From positions 1-26,962 of the IMG/VR virus record IMGVR_UViG_3300044695_002820: a stretch of DNA of 26,962 nt; one strand, written 5' to 3'. Positions 15,385-21,664 of this stretch are shown here, one piece after another; the first letter of the stretch is position 1, and each line of letters opens with the position of its first letter. Both the position numbers and the translations under genes were made by a program. Source of the stretch: a virus. The notes under the pieces were generated by a model that was not told the DNA's origin, did not search any database, and saw only the letters and a list, made by a program, of their open reading frames with translations.

Positions 15385-15970
15385 GGTAGAGGCAGCCGTT
15401 AAACGGTTGGGTTATAAATGGTTCGAGAATGGCGACTACAACGTTAATATTGTAGGCATACGCAACAGCGACACGGGCAGCAAGGTGACCAACTTATTTG
15501 ACGACTGGATAACTATAAGCTGGAAAGAGCAGGGCAAGTGGTGCTATCAAATATTTTCGGCTACCACTGAACCAGGGAAAAAAGGAATGCTTGAAGGTAA
15601 GGCCAAAGGAGGCGTTTTTATTTTAAAAGAAGGGCAGTATCGCGGATCACACGAAATCGGTTTGCACCAGGGGAAATATAAAGCGCTCAGGCAATGCGGC
15701 GCGCTTCGTGGTTACCGCGACGGCGATAGGGACATGGAGTTTGATTTGGTGCAAGAGCAGGAAGTTTGGAACGCTGGAGTAAATATACACAAGGCAGGCA
15801 AAAACAGCACCTACGTGGAGAACTGGAGCGAAGGTTGCCAAGTGTTTAAGATTGAGCAGGATTTTGACGAGTTTATGGAAATCATAGAAAAAGCGGCCAC
15901 GATTTACGGCAGCCGCTTCACCTACACATTAATAGGAAGTAAGGATATTACTTTTTTACCGCTTCCGTAA
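15362..15970 (+). CDS. Putative endolysin, L,D-transpeptidase (YkuD)-like
   Basis: A 202-residue protein directly after the holin candidates. The C-terminal half has the Cys/His arrangement of the YkuD fold: His143 in VNIHKAG and Cys159 in WSEGCQVF, sixteen residues apart, corresponding to the family pattern of a His followed by [S/T]xGC. The N-terminal RRSEVEAAVKRLGYKWFENGDYNVNIVGIRN and the ATTEPGKKGMLEGKAKGG segment are typical of a cell-wall-active protein family found in Bacteroidota phages. It has no signal peptide, so a holin is needed. It could act on peptidoglycan cross-links as a peptidase. Its last 23 bases overlap the end of recT on the other strand. Confidence 0.75.
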   Translation: MRTPRRSEVEAAVKRLGYKWFENGDYNVNIVGIRNSDTGSKVTNLFDDWITISWKEQGKWCYQIFSATTEPGKKGMLEGKAKGGVFILKEGQYRGSHEIGLHQGKYKALRQCGALRGYRDGDRDMEFDLVQEQEVWNAGVNIHKAGKNSTYVENWSEGCQVFKIEQDFDEFMEIIEKAATIYGSRFTYTLIGSKDITFLPLP

Positions 15971-16526
15971 GCTTAGCTATGCCTTCGGGTTTCTCGGTAA
16001 CGTCTTGTATTTCCTCAACGGCGTGCATCCCCATCATTATCTCGGGCGCATATAATCGGCCAAAGAAAGCCGCCGCACGATAACGCAACATAAGCTCGGG
16101 CATTGTTTTCCATTTGCTACCCTGTTTATTTGTCCATCCTTCAGCGTTTGCCATTTCAATCGTAATCGTAGGGCCTTCCAATAGTTCGCCTGTGGCTTTT
16201 TCGGTTGCGTAGGCTTGGCACGCTGTGGCAGTGGCCTTAAATTTTAAGGCAGTGAATCTTCCTGAGCTGTTTAGAGCTGCAATAATAAACGAGCTACTCC
16301 ATGACGGCCTGCCGTGAATTATGTGTAAGTTCTGCATAACCATAAGCGGACTAGCGCCTATCCTGTGCGCCATTTCCAATGCTACCAGCGTGTTGGGTAT
16401 GTTGTTTTGGTAGTCCTTGGGAATCATGGTGGAGCTACTGAGGGCTTTGGCAACGCGTTGCGCGTGTTCAAATGATTGTAGGCTGAAAGTTTCAGCGGTT
16501 TCTGTGGTTGTTATTTCGGTTGTCAT
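15948..16526 (-). CDS. recT: RecT-like single-strand annealing protein
   Basis: Anneals complementary single strands during phage recombination, partner of the exonuclease encoded upstream in the same operon. The 192 residues show the RecT core: SPLMVMQNLHIIHGRPSWSS at about 60-78, IIAALNSSGRF at 81-91, EGPTITIEMANAEGWTNK at 117-134 and MPELMLRYRAAAFFGRLYAP at 142-161. ATG 16526 (MTTEITTTE) is chosen over the ATG at 16547 because the longer form would overlap the upstream gene. Shorter than E. coli RecT at the C-terminus. The 3' end overlaps the lysin gene tail-to-tail by 23 bases. Confidence 0.92.
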   Translation of the reverse strand: MTTEITTTETAETFSLQSFEHAQRVAKALSSSTMIPKDYQNNIPNTLVALEMAHRIGASPLMVMQNLHIIHGRPSWSSSFIIAALNSSGRFTALKFKATATACQAYATEKATGELLEGPTITIEMANAEGWTNKQGSKWKTMPELMLRYRAAAFFGRLYAPEIMMGMHAVEEIQDVTEKPEGIAKLTEAVKK

Positions 16527-16530
16527 AATG

Positions 16531-16716
16531 TTAAAATTTATTTTCAAGAGGCGTTTTTTTCTTTAATTCTTTTAAATAGTTTATTATCCTATCAATTTGC
16601 CAATGCCCAAGTTTAGAATTTTTATCGTAACTGCTTAAAGTAAATTCTGTATAACCATTGTCAATTTTATATTTGACTGATATTAATTCGTTAATTTCAT
16701 TTCTTTCGGTTGTCAT
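16531..16716 (-). CDS. Hypothetical protein between exonuclease and RecT
   Basis: A 61-residue polar protein (KYKIDNGYTEFTLSSYDKNS, then a helix IDRIINYLKELKKKT) between the nuclease and annealase genes, one base after the nuclease stop and four bases before the RecT start. More AT-rich than both neighbours, which hints at a later insertion. The MTTE start repeats that of RecT, so the start region may derive from a duplication. No function can be assigned. Confidence 0.65.
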   Translation of the reverse strand: MTTERNEINELISVKYKIDNGYTEFTLSSYDKNSKLGHWQIDRIINYLKELKKKTPLENKF

Positions 16717-16717
16717 A

Positions 16718-17461
16718 TTATTTAAGTTTCAATTCCATTATTTCGCCGCTGAATTGCGGCCAGTTATTAGCTTCATTGCAGGCTTTCCACAGCTCCACGT
16801 CTTGCAGATATTCCTCGCGGCCGCGTTGGATATCCATTTCATTTATGTAATACACGCCCACCATGTACGGCGGTGTTTTCTCTATTGCTATAAATATAAA
16901 TGCCTGACATTCGGGAAACGCGTCGCAGTACATAGCGGCCTGTACATGATAACGGTATTTTTTAACCGAGTATGCGAACGCACTGGGGCTTGCGTCGTCT
17001 GTAGTTTTCAAGTCCACAATAAAACCGCTGTTTGTTATCAGGTCCGCAATGCCTTTATAATTTACCCCGTCTGATTCCCAAAGTAGTTCTTTTTCGCGCT
17101 CGCCTTCCGATAGCAGTAAGTGACCGGCGTAGCTGTGCGCCATTAAAGCGCGGTGCATATTCTCGATCTGCGCGTCCTGCTCTTTGGTTAGGATTTCGTG
17201 CCCGCGTAGGCTGTTAATAAAGTAATTATACAACTCTTTGCCTTCTTTAATTCGGCGGTCGATATTAGGCGGTAGTATTGCGTAGCGCTGGCCGTAGTGT
17301 TCAGGTTCTAACACGCGGCAGTGTAGAGCCTTGCCCATAGTAAGCGCCGCTGTCGGTTCAGGTTGTACGTATTGGCCGCTGAGGTATTTCCACCAATACA
17401 GATATGGGCTTTTGTGGATTAAGTCAAGCCTAGATTTCGAAAGGTAGTTTGCCTGTGTCAT
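16718..17461 (-). CDS. PD-(D/E)XK exonuclease (RecE/DUF3799-like)
   Basis: Exonuclease that produces single strands for RecT. In the 247-residue form the nuclease core is visible: GIADLI with Asp140, VDLKTT with Asp150 and Lys152 (the DxK motif), and the QxxxY motif Gln174/Tyr178 in HVQAAMYCDAF. The N-terminal NYLSKSRLDLIHKSPYLYWW and ALTMGKALHCRVLEPE are typical of RecE/YqaJ-like viral nucleases. ATG 17461 is preferred to the further upstream ATG 17524, whose extra 21 residues are hydrophobic and overlap the previous gene by 95 bases; even so it overlaps that gene by 32 bases. Confidence 0.9.
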   Translation of the reverse strand: MTQANYLSKSRLDLIHKSPYLYWWKYLSGQYVQPEPTAALTMGKALHCRVLEPEHYGQRYAILPPNIDRRIKEGKELYNYFINSLRGHEILTKEQDAQIENMHRALMAHSYAGHLLLSEGEREKELLWESDGVNYKGIADLITNSGFIVDLKTTDDASPSAFAYSVKKYRYHVQAAMYCDAFPECQAFIFIAIEKTPPYMVGVYYINEMDIQRGREEYLQDVELWKACNEANNWPQFSGEIMELKLK

Positions 17462-17786
17462 ATAGTTTAGTATAACAATGGTTCGCGTCAAGAAAATAAT
17501 CGCCTTCGTCGCGGCCGTAGTCAAACATCAATAAAAAATGATCGCGTTCCTGCATGATAGCTTCGCGTGCTAATTCCGTCACTGGATGCGATTCACCCAA
17601 TTGACGCAACGCTAAATCGTAAACGTCCATCATGGGGGTATTTAGCCGCGTATCGTCAAGCTCGCGAGCGTATGCCTCGGCTAGTGGTTTACTATCATAG
17701 CAGCCGCGGCGGATTCCGTTTTTCCAAACACAATACCGCCATCCCTGTGGTAATTTTGTGCGTGTAATAGTTGATTTTTCGTCCAT
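17430..17786 (-). CDS. Hypothetical protein, first gene of recombination operon
   Basis: A 118-residue soluble protein. The N-terminal part (LPQGWRYCVWKNGIRRGCYDSKPLAEAYARELDD) looks like a small alpha/beta module, followed by a helical middle (VYDLALRQLGESHPVTELAREAIMQE) and an acidic-aromatic end. It starts only ten bases after the 3' end of the tRNA-like RNA and precedes the exonuclease, overlapping it. By position it may be a single-strand-binding or nuclease-control protein, but no motif confirms that. Confidence 0.75.
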   Translation of the reverse strand: MDEKSTITRTKLPQGWRYCVWKNGIRRGCYDSKPLAEAYARELDDTRLNTPMMDVYDLALRQLGESHPVTELAREAIMQERDHFLLMFDYGRDEGDYFLDANHCYTKLYDTGKLPFEI

Positions 17787-17795
17787 AATGTTTTG

Positions 17796-17937
17796 TAGTC
17801 AGGACAGGATTCGAACCTGTATGATATGATTATTACTTGAATGAAAACCATAATCGGGAACTGAAGGTTATTACATCAAACTAACAAAGTACATATCTAC
17901 ACTTGTGGGTTAGCGTCTACCATTCCGCCACCTGACT
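17796..17937 (-). ncRNA. tRNA-like RNA with expanded middle, no normal anticodon arm
   Basis: On the minus strand the 5' end AGTCAGG (complement of 17931-17937) pairs 7/7 with the 3' CCTGACT (complement of 17797-17803), followed by discriminator A. After it come T8-G9 and a Leu-type D arm GCGGAATGGTAGACGC. The T arm is perfect: ACAGG-TTCGAAT-CCTGT. Between D and T arms, however, there are about 92 bases instead of the 30-40 of a type II tRNA. They can form CTAAC/GTTAG enclosing a hairpin AAGTGTA-GATA-TGTACTT, and a second irregular stem (TTGATG with CATTCAA, then AACC with GGTT). No 7-base anticodon loop on a 5-bp stem is seen. CCA is not encoded. It is driven by a perfect promoter and leads the recombination operon. 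It may be a tRNA mimic, a processing signal or a decayed tRNA-Leu. Confidence 0.7.
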
Positions 17938-17946
17938 ATTTTATTG

Positions 17947-17976
17947 TTGCAAATATAGAACAAAATATTATCTTTG
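17947..17976 (+). promoter_or_regulatory. Rightward promoter for HTH-helicase operon
   Basis: TTG at 17947-17949, 19 bases, TATCTTTG at 17969-17976: a perfect Bacteroidota promoter. The ATG of the HTH gene begins five bases after the last G, so the message is probably leaderless. It shares all its DNA with the leftward promoter. Confidence 0.85.
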
Positions 17977-17979
17977 CAA
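17950..17979 (-). promoter_or_regulatory. Leftward promoter for tRNA-like RNA and recombination operon
   Basis: On the minus strand TTG (complement of 17977-17979), 19 bases, then TATATTTG (complement of 17950-17957), a perfect Bacteroidota -33/-7 pair. The start should fall near 17945, about eight bases before the tRNA-like 5' end. It is interleaved with the rightward promoter so that both cannot be occupied at once. Confidence 0.85.
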
Positions 17980-17980
17980 T

Positions 17981-18148
17981 ATGTTTTTACAAGAATTAAA
18001 AAATAAAGCAGCGAAAAAAGGGCGAACGTTAAGTAGCATTTGCGACGAATTGGGCATACACCGCAGCGTGATAGCGCGCTGGGAAAAGGAAGCGCCGAAG
18101 TCAATTAAAATTTATCAAAGGTTGCAGCAAGCAATTGAGAGGTTATGA
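17981..18148 (+). CDS. Short helix-turn-helix DNA-binding protein (Cro-like)
   Basis: ATG 17981 to TGA 18146-18148 encodes 55 residues. It contains a helix-turn-helix of the XRE/Cro kind: LKNKAAKKGRTLSSICDELG, then the recognition-helix region IHRSVIARWEKE, and a C-terminal helix IYQRLQQAIERL. It is the first gene after the overlapping promoter pair, the classic place for a regulator that decides between the two directions. TTGCAAA/TTTGCAA half-sites in the promoter and a TTGCAA palindrome at 20231 are possible binding sites (inference). The stop overlaps the next start as ATGA. Confidence 0.82.
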   Translation: MFLQELKNKAAKKGRTLSSICDELGIHRSVIARWEKEAPKSIKIYQRLQQAIERL

Positions 18149-18486
18149 AAGCGAGCGAGTTAAGAATTGGGAATTTGGTTGAATATAAAATTAACGATGA
18201 GTTGGAAGAGCCAAAAAATTTTTGGGTGGAAAATGTAATTGATGCAGAAGATTTAAGCTATATTGATAAATCGCAAAATTACCGAGCTATTCAACTTACA
18301 GAAGAATGGTTATTGAAATTTGGCTTTAAATGTCGTGTTGTTTATGAAAACAAAATATGGAGGAATGAAACTATTACACTTTTTGAAAAAGAAAATAGTG
18401 AATATGAATTAAATTGGGGAAGGCATATTAAATACGTACACGAATTACAAAACATACATTACGCTTTTACTGGCATTGAATTATGA
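18145..18486 (+). CDS. Hypothetical protein, Bacteroidota phage type
   Basis: A 113-residue protein beginning KASELRIGNLVEYKI and containing AIQLTEEWLLKFGFKC. Small proteins with this RIGNLV...LTEEWLLKFGF layout are widespread in Bacteroidota phages and mobile elements as far as I recall, but have no known function. The gene is clearly more AT-rich than the helicase gene that follows, suggesting separate acquisition. It overlaps both neighbours by four bases. Confidence 0.78.
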   Translation: MKASELRIGNLVEYKINDELEEPKNFWVENVIDAEDLSYIDKSQNYRAIQLTEEWLLKFGFKCRVVYENKIWRNETITLFEKENSEYELNWGRHIKYVHELQNIHYAFTGIEL

Positions 18487-19829
18487 ACCTGCGCCCCTAC
18501 CAAGCCCAAGCCGTTGACGACATACGCGCGGCGTTTAAATTTCACAGAAGGGTATTATATCAGTTGCCTACAGGTGGAGGCAAGACGGTTATATTTTGCC
18601 ACATAACTAGGGAAGCAATGCGGAAGGGTAAATCGGTTTTAATTCTTGTGCATAGACAGGAACTGCTGAGGCAAACGACGTCTAAGCTATCGCAATGGGG
18701 CGTACCTTGGGAAACCATCGAGGCAGGCAAGCCGACCTTAAACGAGTGGCCCGTATCTGTGGCGATGGTGCAGACGGCAGCACGTCGCGAGCTTGCGTTA
18801 TACGATTTAATTATCTGTGACGAAGCCCATCACGCGGTCGCTGGCAGTTGGGCAGGAATAATCGAGAAACAGCCACAGGCTTATTTGCTTGGCGTTACAG
18901 CGACTCCGTGTCGCATGGATGGCAAAGGATTAGGCGACGCGTTCGATGTGCTGTTAGAAGGCGTTAAAATGCGTCAACTTATTACGGACGGATTTCTATG
19001 CGAGCCGAAAATATATGCTGCAAGCGTGGCCGACCTTACAGGCGTGCGCTCAGTCGGTGGGGATTACAACCGTGGGGATTTGGAAACCGCGTTACTGAAA
19101 TCTAGAATAACGGGCGATGCGGTGCGCGAATACCAACAGCACGCCGACGGATTGCCTGCGATAGTTTTCTGCGTATCTGTGCAGCACGCACAGGCAACGG
19201 CTCAGGCGTTCACCGATGCCGGTTATCGCAGCGCGGCCGTGGACGGAAGCATGGACGACAGCGAGCGGAAGCGGTTAATAAACGGGTTAACCGATGGAAG
19301 CATTCAGGTACTAACAAGCTGCGACATAGTAAGCGAGGGAACGGATATACCTGCAGTAGCGGCGGCGATATTATTGCGCCCGACAAAATCGGAGGCGCTG
19401 TATCTGCAGCAAGTGGGCAGAGCATTGCGGCCGATGGATGGGAAACAGCACGCTATTATTTTAGATCACGCAGGGAATGTATTTCGTCATGGGATGCCGA
19501 CAGCAGCGCGCGAGTGGACGTTGGAAGGCCGCGATAAACAAGCTAGGCAGAAAACAGCGGAGGCGGTTAGACAGTGTAAAATGTGCTACGCTGTACACCA
19601 AGCAGCTGTTTGCCCTGAGTGCGGAGCTATTGCACCACTGAAGCCGCGGCAGCTGAAGAAAATCGCAGGGCAATTGGTGCCAGTGGAGGACGTGGAGCGC
19701 GTAAAACGTGAAGCGAAAGTTGAAGTTTGGGGCGCTAAGTCGCTGGAGGAATTGAAAGCGATAGCGTTTCGCCGTGGGTATAAACCCGGGTGGGCATACC
19801 ACCGTTGGCAGTTGTATAATCGTAAATAA
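18483..19829 (+). CDS. DEAH-box superfamily 2 helicase
   Basis: ATP-dependent nucleic acid translocase/helicase, 448 residues. Motif I is LPTGGGKTV (28-36), motif II ICDEAHH with DEAH at 113-116, motif III TAT at 139-141, motif V SEGTDIPAV near 284-292 and motif VI QQVGRALRP at 309-317. After the helicase core a four-cysteine zinc site is seen (Cys365, Cys368, Cys377, Cys380), then a short basic tail. Such helicases in phages act in replication, recombination or initiation. The adjacent VRR-NUC gene suggests a helicase-nuclease pair. It overlaps the previous gene by four bases. Confidence 0.93.
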   Translation: MNLRPYQAQAVDDIRAAFKFHRRVLYQLPTGGGKTVIFCHITREAMRKGKSVLILVHRQELLRQTTSKLSQWGVPWETIEAGKPTLNEWPVSVAMVQTAARRELALYDLIICDEAHHAVAGSWAGIIEKQPQAYLLGVTATPCRMDGKGLGDAFDVLLEGVKMRQLITDGFLCEPKIYAASVADLTGVRSVGGDYNRGDLETALLKSRITGDAVREYQQHADGLPAIVFCVSVQHAQATAQAFTDAGYRSAAVDGSMDDSERKRLINGLTDGSIQVLTSCDIVSEGTDIPAVAAAILLRPTKSEALYLQQVGRALRPMDGKQHAIILDHAGNVFRHGMPTAAREWTLEGRDKQARQKTAEAVRQCKMCYAVHQAAVCPECGAIAPLKPRQLKKIAGQLVPVEDVERVKREAKVEVWGAKSLEELKAIAFRRGYKPGWAYHRWQLYNRK

Positions 19830-19842
19830 TTATATTAGCGCA

Positions 19843-20217
19843 ATGGAGCGCGGGAAATTTAGGGCTGAGCCGTTGGACACGCCAACAAACGAAACGAGCC
19901 TTATGCGGCAGATTATGCTTGCGGTTAGCAAAATTACAGGCGTTCGGATATTCCGAAATAATACAGGGTTTGACGCGACGAATAAAGTCCGTTATGGGTT
20001 AATCCAAGGCAGCAGCGATTTAATAGGATGGAAATCGGTAACCGTTACCCCGGATATGGTAGGGCAACAGGTGGCTGTGTTTGTTGCGCTGGAGGTTAAG
20101 ACGCCGAAAGGCCGCGCCACTGATGAGCAGAAAAATTTTGTTAATGTGGTAAATGCCGCAGGAGGCAAGGCTGCCATAGTGCGCTCCGTGAGCGAAGGGA
20201 TTCGTGTATTGTCATAG
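19843..20217 (+). CDS. VRR-NUC domain nuclease
   Basis: A 124-residue nuclease of the VRR-NUC type (PD-(D/E)XK superfamily). Key residues are visible: Asp59 in QGSSDLIGW, Glu84 and Lys86 in ALEVKTPKG, and Gln96 in the following helix (TDEQKNFV), then GGKAAIVRS. These small nucleases occur next to SF2 helicases in phages and may resolve branched DNA. ATG 19843 is chosen over the ATG at 19774, because the longer form would lie 56 bases inside the helicase gene. TATATTAG, one base off the -7 consensus, ends four bases before this ATG. Confidence 0.88.
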   Translation: MERGKFRAEPLDTPTNETSLMRQIMLAVSKITGVRIFRNNTGFDATNKVRYGLIQGSSDLIGWKSVTVTPDMVGQQVAVFVALEVKTPKGRATDEQKNFVNVVNAAGGKAAIVRSVSEGIRVLS

Positions 20218-20230
20218 AATTGTCATATTT

Positions 20231-20246
20231 GTTGCAATTTTGCAAC
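20231..20246. promoter_or_regulatory. 16-bp palindrome, candidate operator
   Basis: GTTGCAA-TT-TTGCAAC is a perfect inverted repeat of 7 bp just upstream of the -33 element at 20252. The same TTTGCAA half-site occurs in the divergent promoter region (17948-17954 and 17973-17979). It may bind the short HTH protein or a host regulator. Confidence 0.5.
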
Positions 20247-20251
20247 GATTA

Positions 20252-20283
20252 TTTGTATTGTTAAATTAATGTGCATAGGTTTG
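20252..20283 (+). promoter_or_regulatory. Promoter of the accessory gene cluster
   Basis: TTTG at 20252-20255, 20 bases, then TAGGTTTG at 20276-20283, matching the TAnnTTTG consensus. The first gene starts 23 bases later at 20307, so unlike several other promoters here it yields a short leader. Confidence 0.65.
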
Positions 20284-20306
20284 TTGGACATTAAAAACAA
20301 AATATT

Positions 20307-20519
20307 ATGCTACCAATCGAATTTTTGATTTTGTACCCCATCAGCATCCCAGTGGCATTTTTGATGCACAAGCTGTGGAAGAAATTAACGCGCCGCGTTG
20401 AAATTGTAGAGGCGCAACCCTATCAGTTTGAGCGCGACGCCTATGTGGAAGGTTTTAACGATGCTACCGAGCATTGGAAACAGGAAGTTAAACGCATGTA
20501 TAGAGGGGGGCAGTTATGA
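20307..20519 (+). CDS. Small membrane-anchored protein
   Basis: A 70-residue protein with one N-terminal membrane helix (about 2-19, LPIEFLILYPISIPVAFLM), followed by basic residues (HKLWKKLTRRVE) that would keep the C-terminal 45 residues in the cytoplasm. The soluble part ends in a charged helix. It is the first gene of the accessory cluster and lacks a Shine-Dalgarno. The gene end carries GAGGGGGG, which serves as ribosome site for the next gene, overlapping by four bases. Function unknown. Confidence 0.72.
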   Translation: MLPIEFLILYPISIPVAFLMHKLWKKLTRRVEIVEAQPYQFERDAYVEGFNDATEHWKQEVKRMYRGGQL

Positions 20520-20779
20520 CAAACAATAAACAACAAACGGCAGTGGAGTGGATTGAACAAGAAATACTCAATCGGGATTTAAGTATGAATTTAAGTATGA
20601 AACAAATACTTAAACAAGCCAAAGAAATGGAGAAGGAGCAGACAGAAATGTATAAGGAATGTTTAGAACAGTTTGTTCCAATAGAGAAATGGGATAACGC
20701 AACAAAGTTTCTTTCAACTTATGGAAGTGGGTTGGCAAAAGATTTTAGCAAAAACGAAACATACGGAGGTAACAAATGA
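20516..20779 (+). CDS. Hypothetical helical protein, paralogue of 21290 gene
   Basis: An 87-residue charged helical protein (TNNKQQTAVEWIEQEILNR, then LKQAKEMEKEQTEMYKE), ending NETYGGNK. The N-terminal region is recognisably related to the part of the 21290-21664 protein after its Met35 (same NKxQ, Ser/Ala-x-Asp/Glu-Trp-Leu/Ile pattern, QAK-M-KE block and the same eight-residue tail), so the two are paralogues. The start has GAGGGGGG five bases upstream. Its 3' end contains the ribosome-binding cassette of the next gene. Confidence 0.72.
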   Translation: MTNNKQQTAVEWIEQEILNRDLSMNLSMKQILKQAKEMEKEQTEMYKECLEQFVPIEKWDNATKFLSTYGSGLAKDFSKNETYGGNK

Positions 20780-21060
20780 AACTATACACAGAAGAACAAG
20801 TAATTGACATATTTCAAAAATATGGTAATATGTCTGAGATAAATGCAAGAAATATTATTGATTTAAGTGAATCTATTGAACTACCAAGTGATGAGGAGAT
20901 AGATAGAATATCATTTGAAACTTATCGTGATTGCCCTAATAATCCAAATGAACATCCTGAGTGGGAATATAATAAAGATTTTAACGCACCGCGTAAAAGA
21001 AGAGCATTTAACAAAGGAGCAAAATGGATGCGAGATAAAATAAAAGGAGGTAACAAATGA
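20776..21060 (+). CDS. Hypothetical acidic protein
   Basis: A 94-residue protein (LYTEEQVIDIFQKYGNMSE, then LPSDEEIDRISFETY, ending in KGAKWMRDKIKGGNK). It starts behind a full GGAGGT ribosome site and ends with the GGNK tail encoded by the next cassette. The layout LYTEEQV...PSDEEIE..S...FNxGAKWMRDKI is familiar from small proteins in Bacteroidota phages and islands, without known function. Low GC compared with the structural genes. Confidence 0.75.
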   Translation: MKLYTEEQVIDIFQKYGNMSEINARNIIDLSESIELPSDEEIDRISFETYRDCPNNPNEHPEWEYNKDFNAPRKRRAFNKGAKWMRDKIKGGNK

Positions 21061-21293
21061 CAATAGTATCTAAAGAATTCTATGCAGTAAAATGCGATGG
21101 ATGTGGTAAATTATTTCCAGAAGATAGTGAATATGATGAATATGCATATTGGGATGATAAAAATTATGCGGTTCAATGCGCAATAGAAGGGGATTGGCTA
21201 ATTGACGAACAAGGAGATGAATATTGCCCCAACTGCTATGATTTTGATGATGATGATAATGTGGTTATTAAAATACAAGGAGGTAACAAATGA
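21057..21293 (+). CDS. Hypothetical small zinc-ribbon-like protein
   Basis: A 78-residue very acidic protein with two Cys pairs: VKCDGCGKLF near residues 13-16 and YCPNCYDF near 57-60, a likely zinc-binding pair. A single Cys lies between. The C-terminus (DDDDNVVIKIQGGNK) ends in the cassette-encoded tail. A strong Shine-Dalgarno precedes the ATG. Possible roles include inhibiting a host protein through the acidic surface, but nothing specific is seen. Confidence 0.75.
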   Translation: MTIVSKEFYAVKCDGCGKLFPEDSEYDEYAYWDDKNYAVQCAIEGDWLIDEQGDEYCPNCYDFDDDDNVVIKIQGGNK

Positions 21294-21664
21294 GAACTAA
21301 TCAGTGTCAATTTGAACCATATAGTACAACATCAAGTTTACAAATATGTAAATGGTGCCATAGGCTAAAAGGGGAACACGATAAAGATACTATGAGCAAT
21401 AAGAAGAAGCAAAATAGCATAGATTGGCTGGTTGAAGAACTAAGGAAATACATAGAAGAACCTTGGAAGTATGTGCCTAAAGGCGGAAAAGAAGCAATTG
21501 TAGAACAAGCCAAAGCAATGCACAAGGAGGAGCAAAGGGAAGATATGATAGGCTTACTAGAATGGATGAACGAGATAGCGAAGACCGACCCAATGCAATT
21601 AGAAACAGACAAAGACGATATTGTAGATATGTATTACAACGAAACATACGGAGGTAACAAATGA
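21290..21664 (+). CDS. Hypothetical protein, Cys-rich module fused to 20516-like domain
   Basis: A 124-residue protein of two parts. Residues 1-31 carry Cys6, Cys20, Cys23 and His30 (CKWCHRLKGEH), possibly a small zinc site. Residues 35-124 (SNKKKQNSIDWLVEELRKYI, then VEQAKAMHKEEQRE) are a paralogue of the protein at 20516 and share its NETYGGNK tail. An internal ATG at 21392 could express the second part alone. The layout suggests a fusion created by duplication through the repeated ribosome-site cassette. Strong Shine-Dalgarno at the start. Confidence 0.72.
   Translation: MRTNQCQFEPYSTTSSLQICKWCHRLKGEHDKDTMSNKKKQNSIDWLVEELRKYIEEPWKYVPKGGKEAIVEQAKAMHKEEQREDMIGLLEWMNEIAKTDPMQLETDKDDIVDMYYNETYGGNK

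Noticed and set aside
16658-17074. Plus-strand frame of 138 codons opposite the exonuclease
   Set aside because: The minus-strand exonuclease has catalytic motifs; the plus frame is Cys/Phe/His-rich nonsense.
17796-17937. Phage attachment site (attP) at a tRNA 3' end
   Set aside because: Both tRNA ends are present and paired, and no integrase gene is visible, so integration is not the simplest explanation; it cannot be fully excluded.
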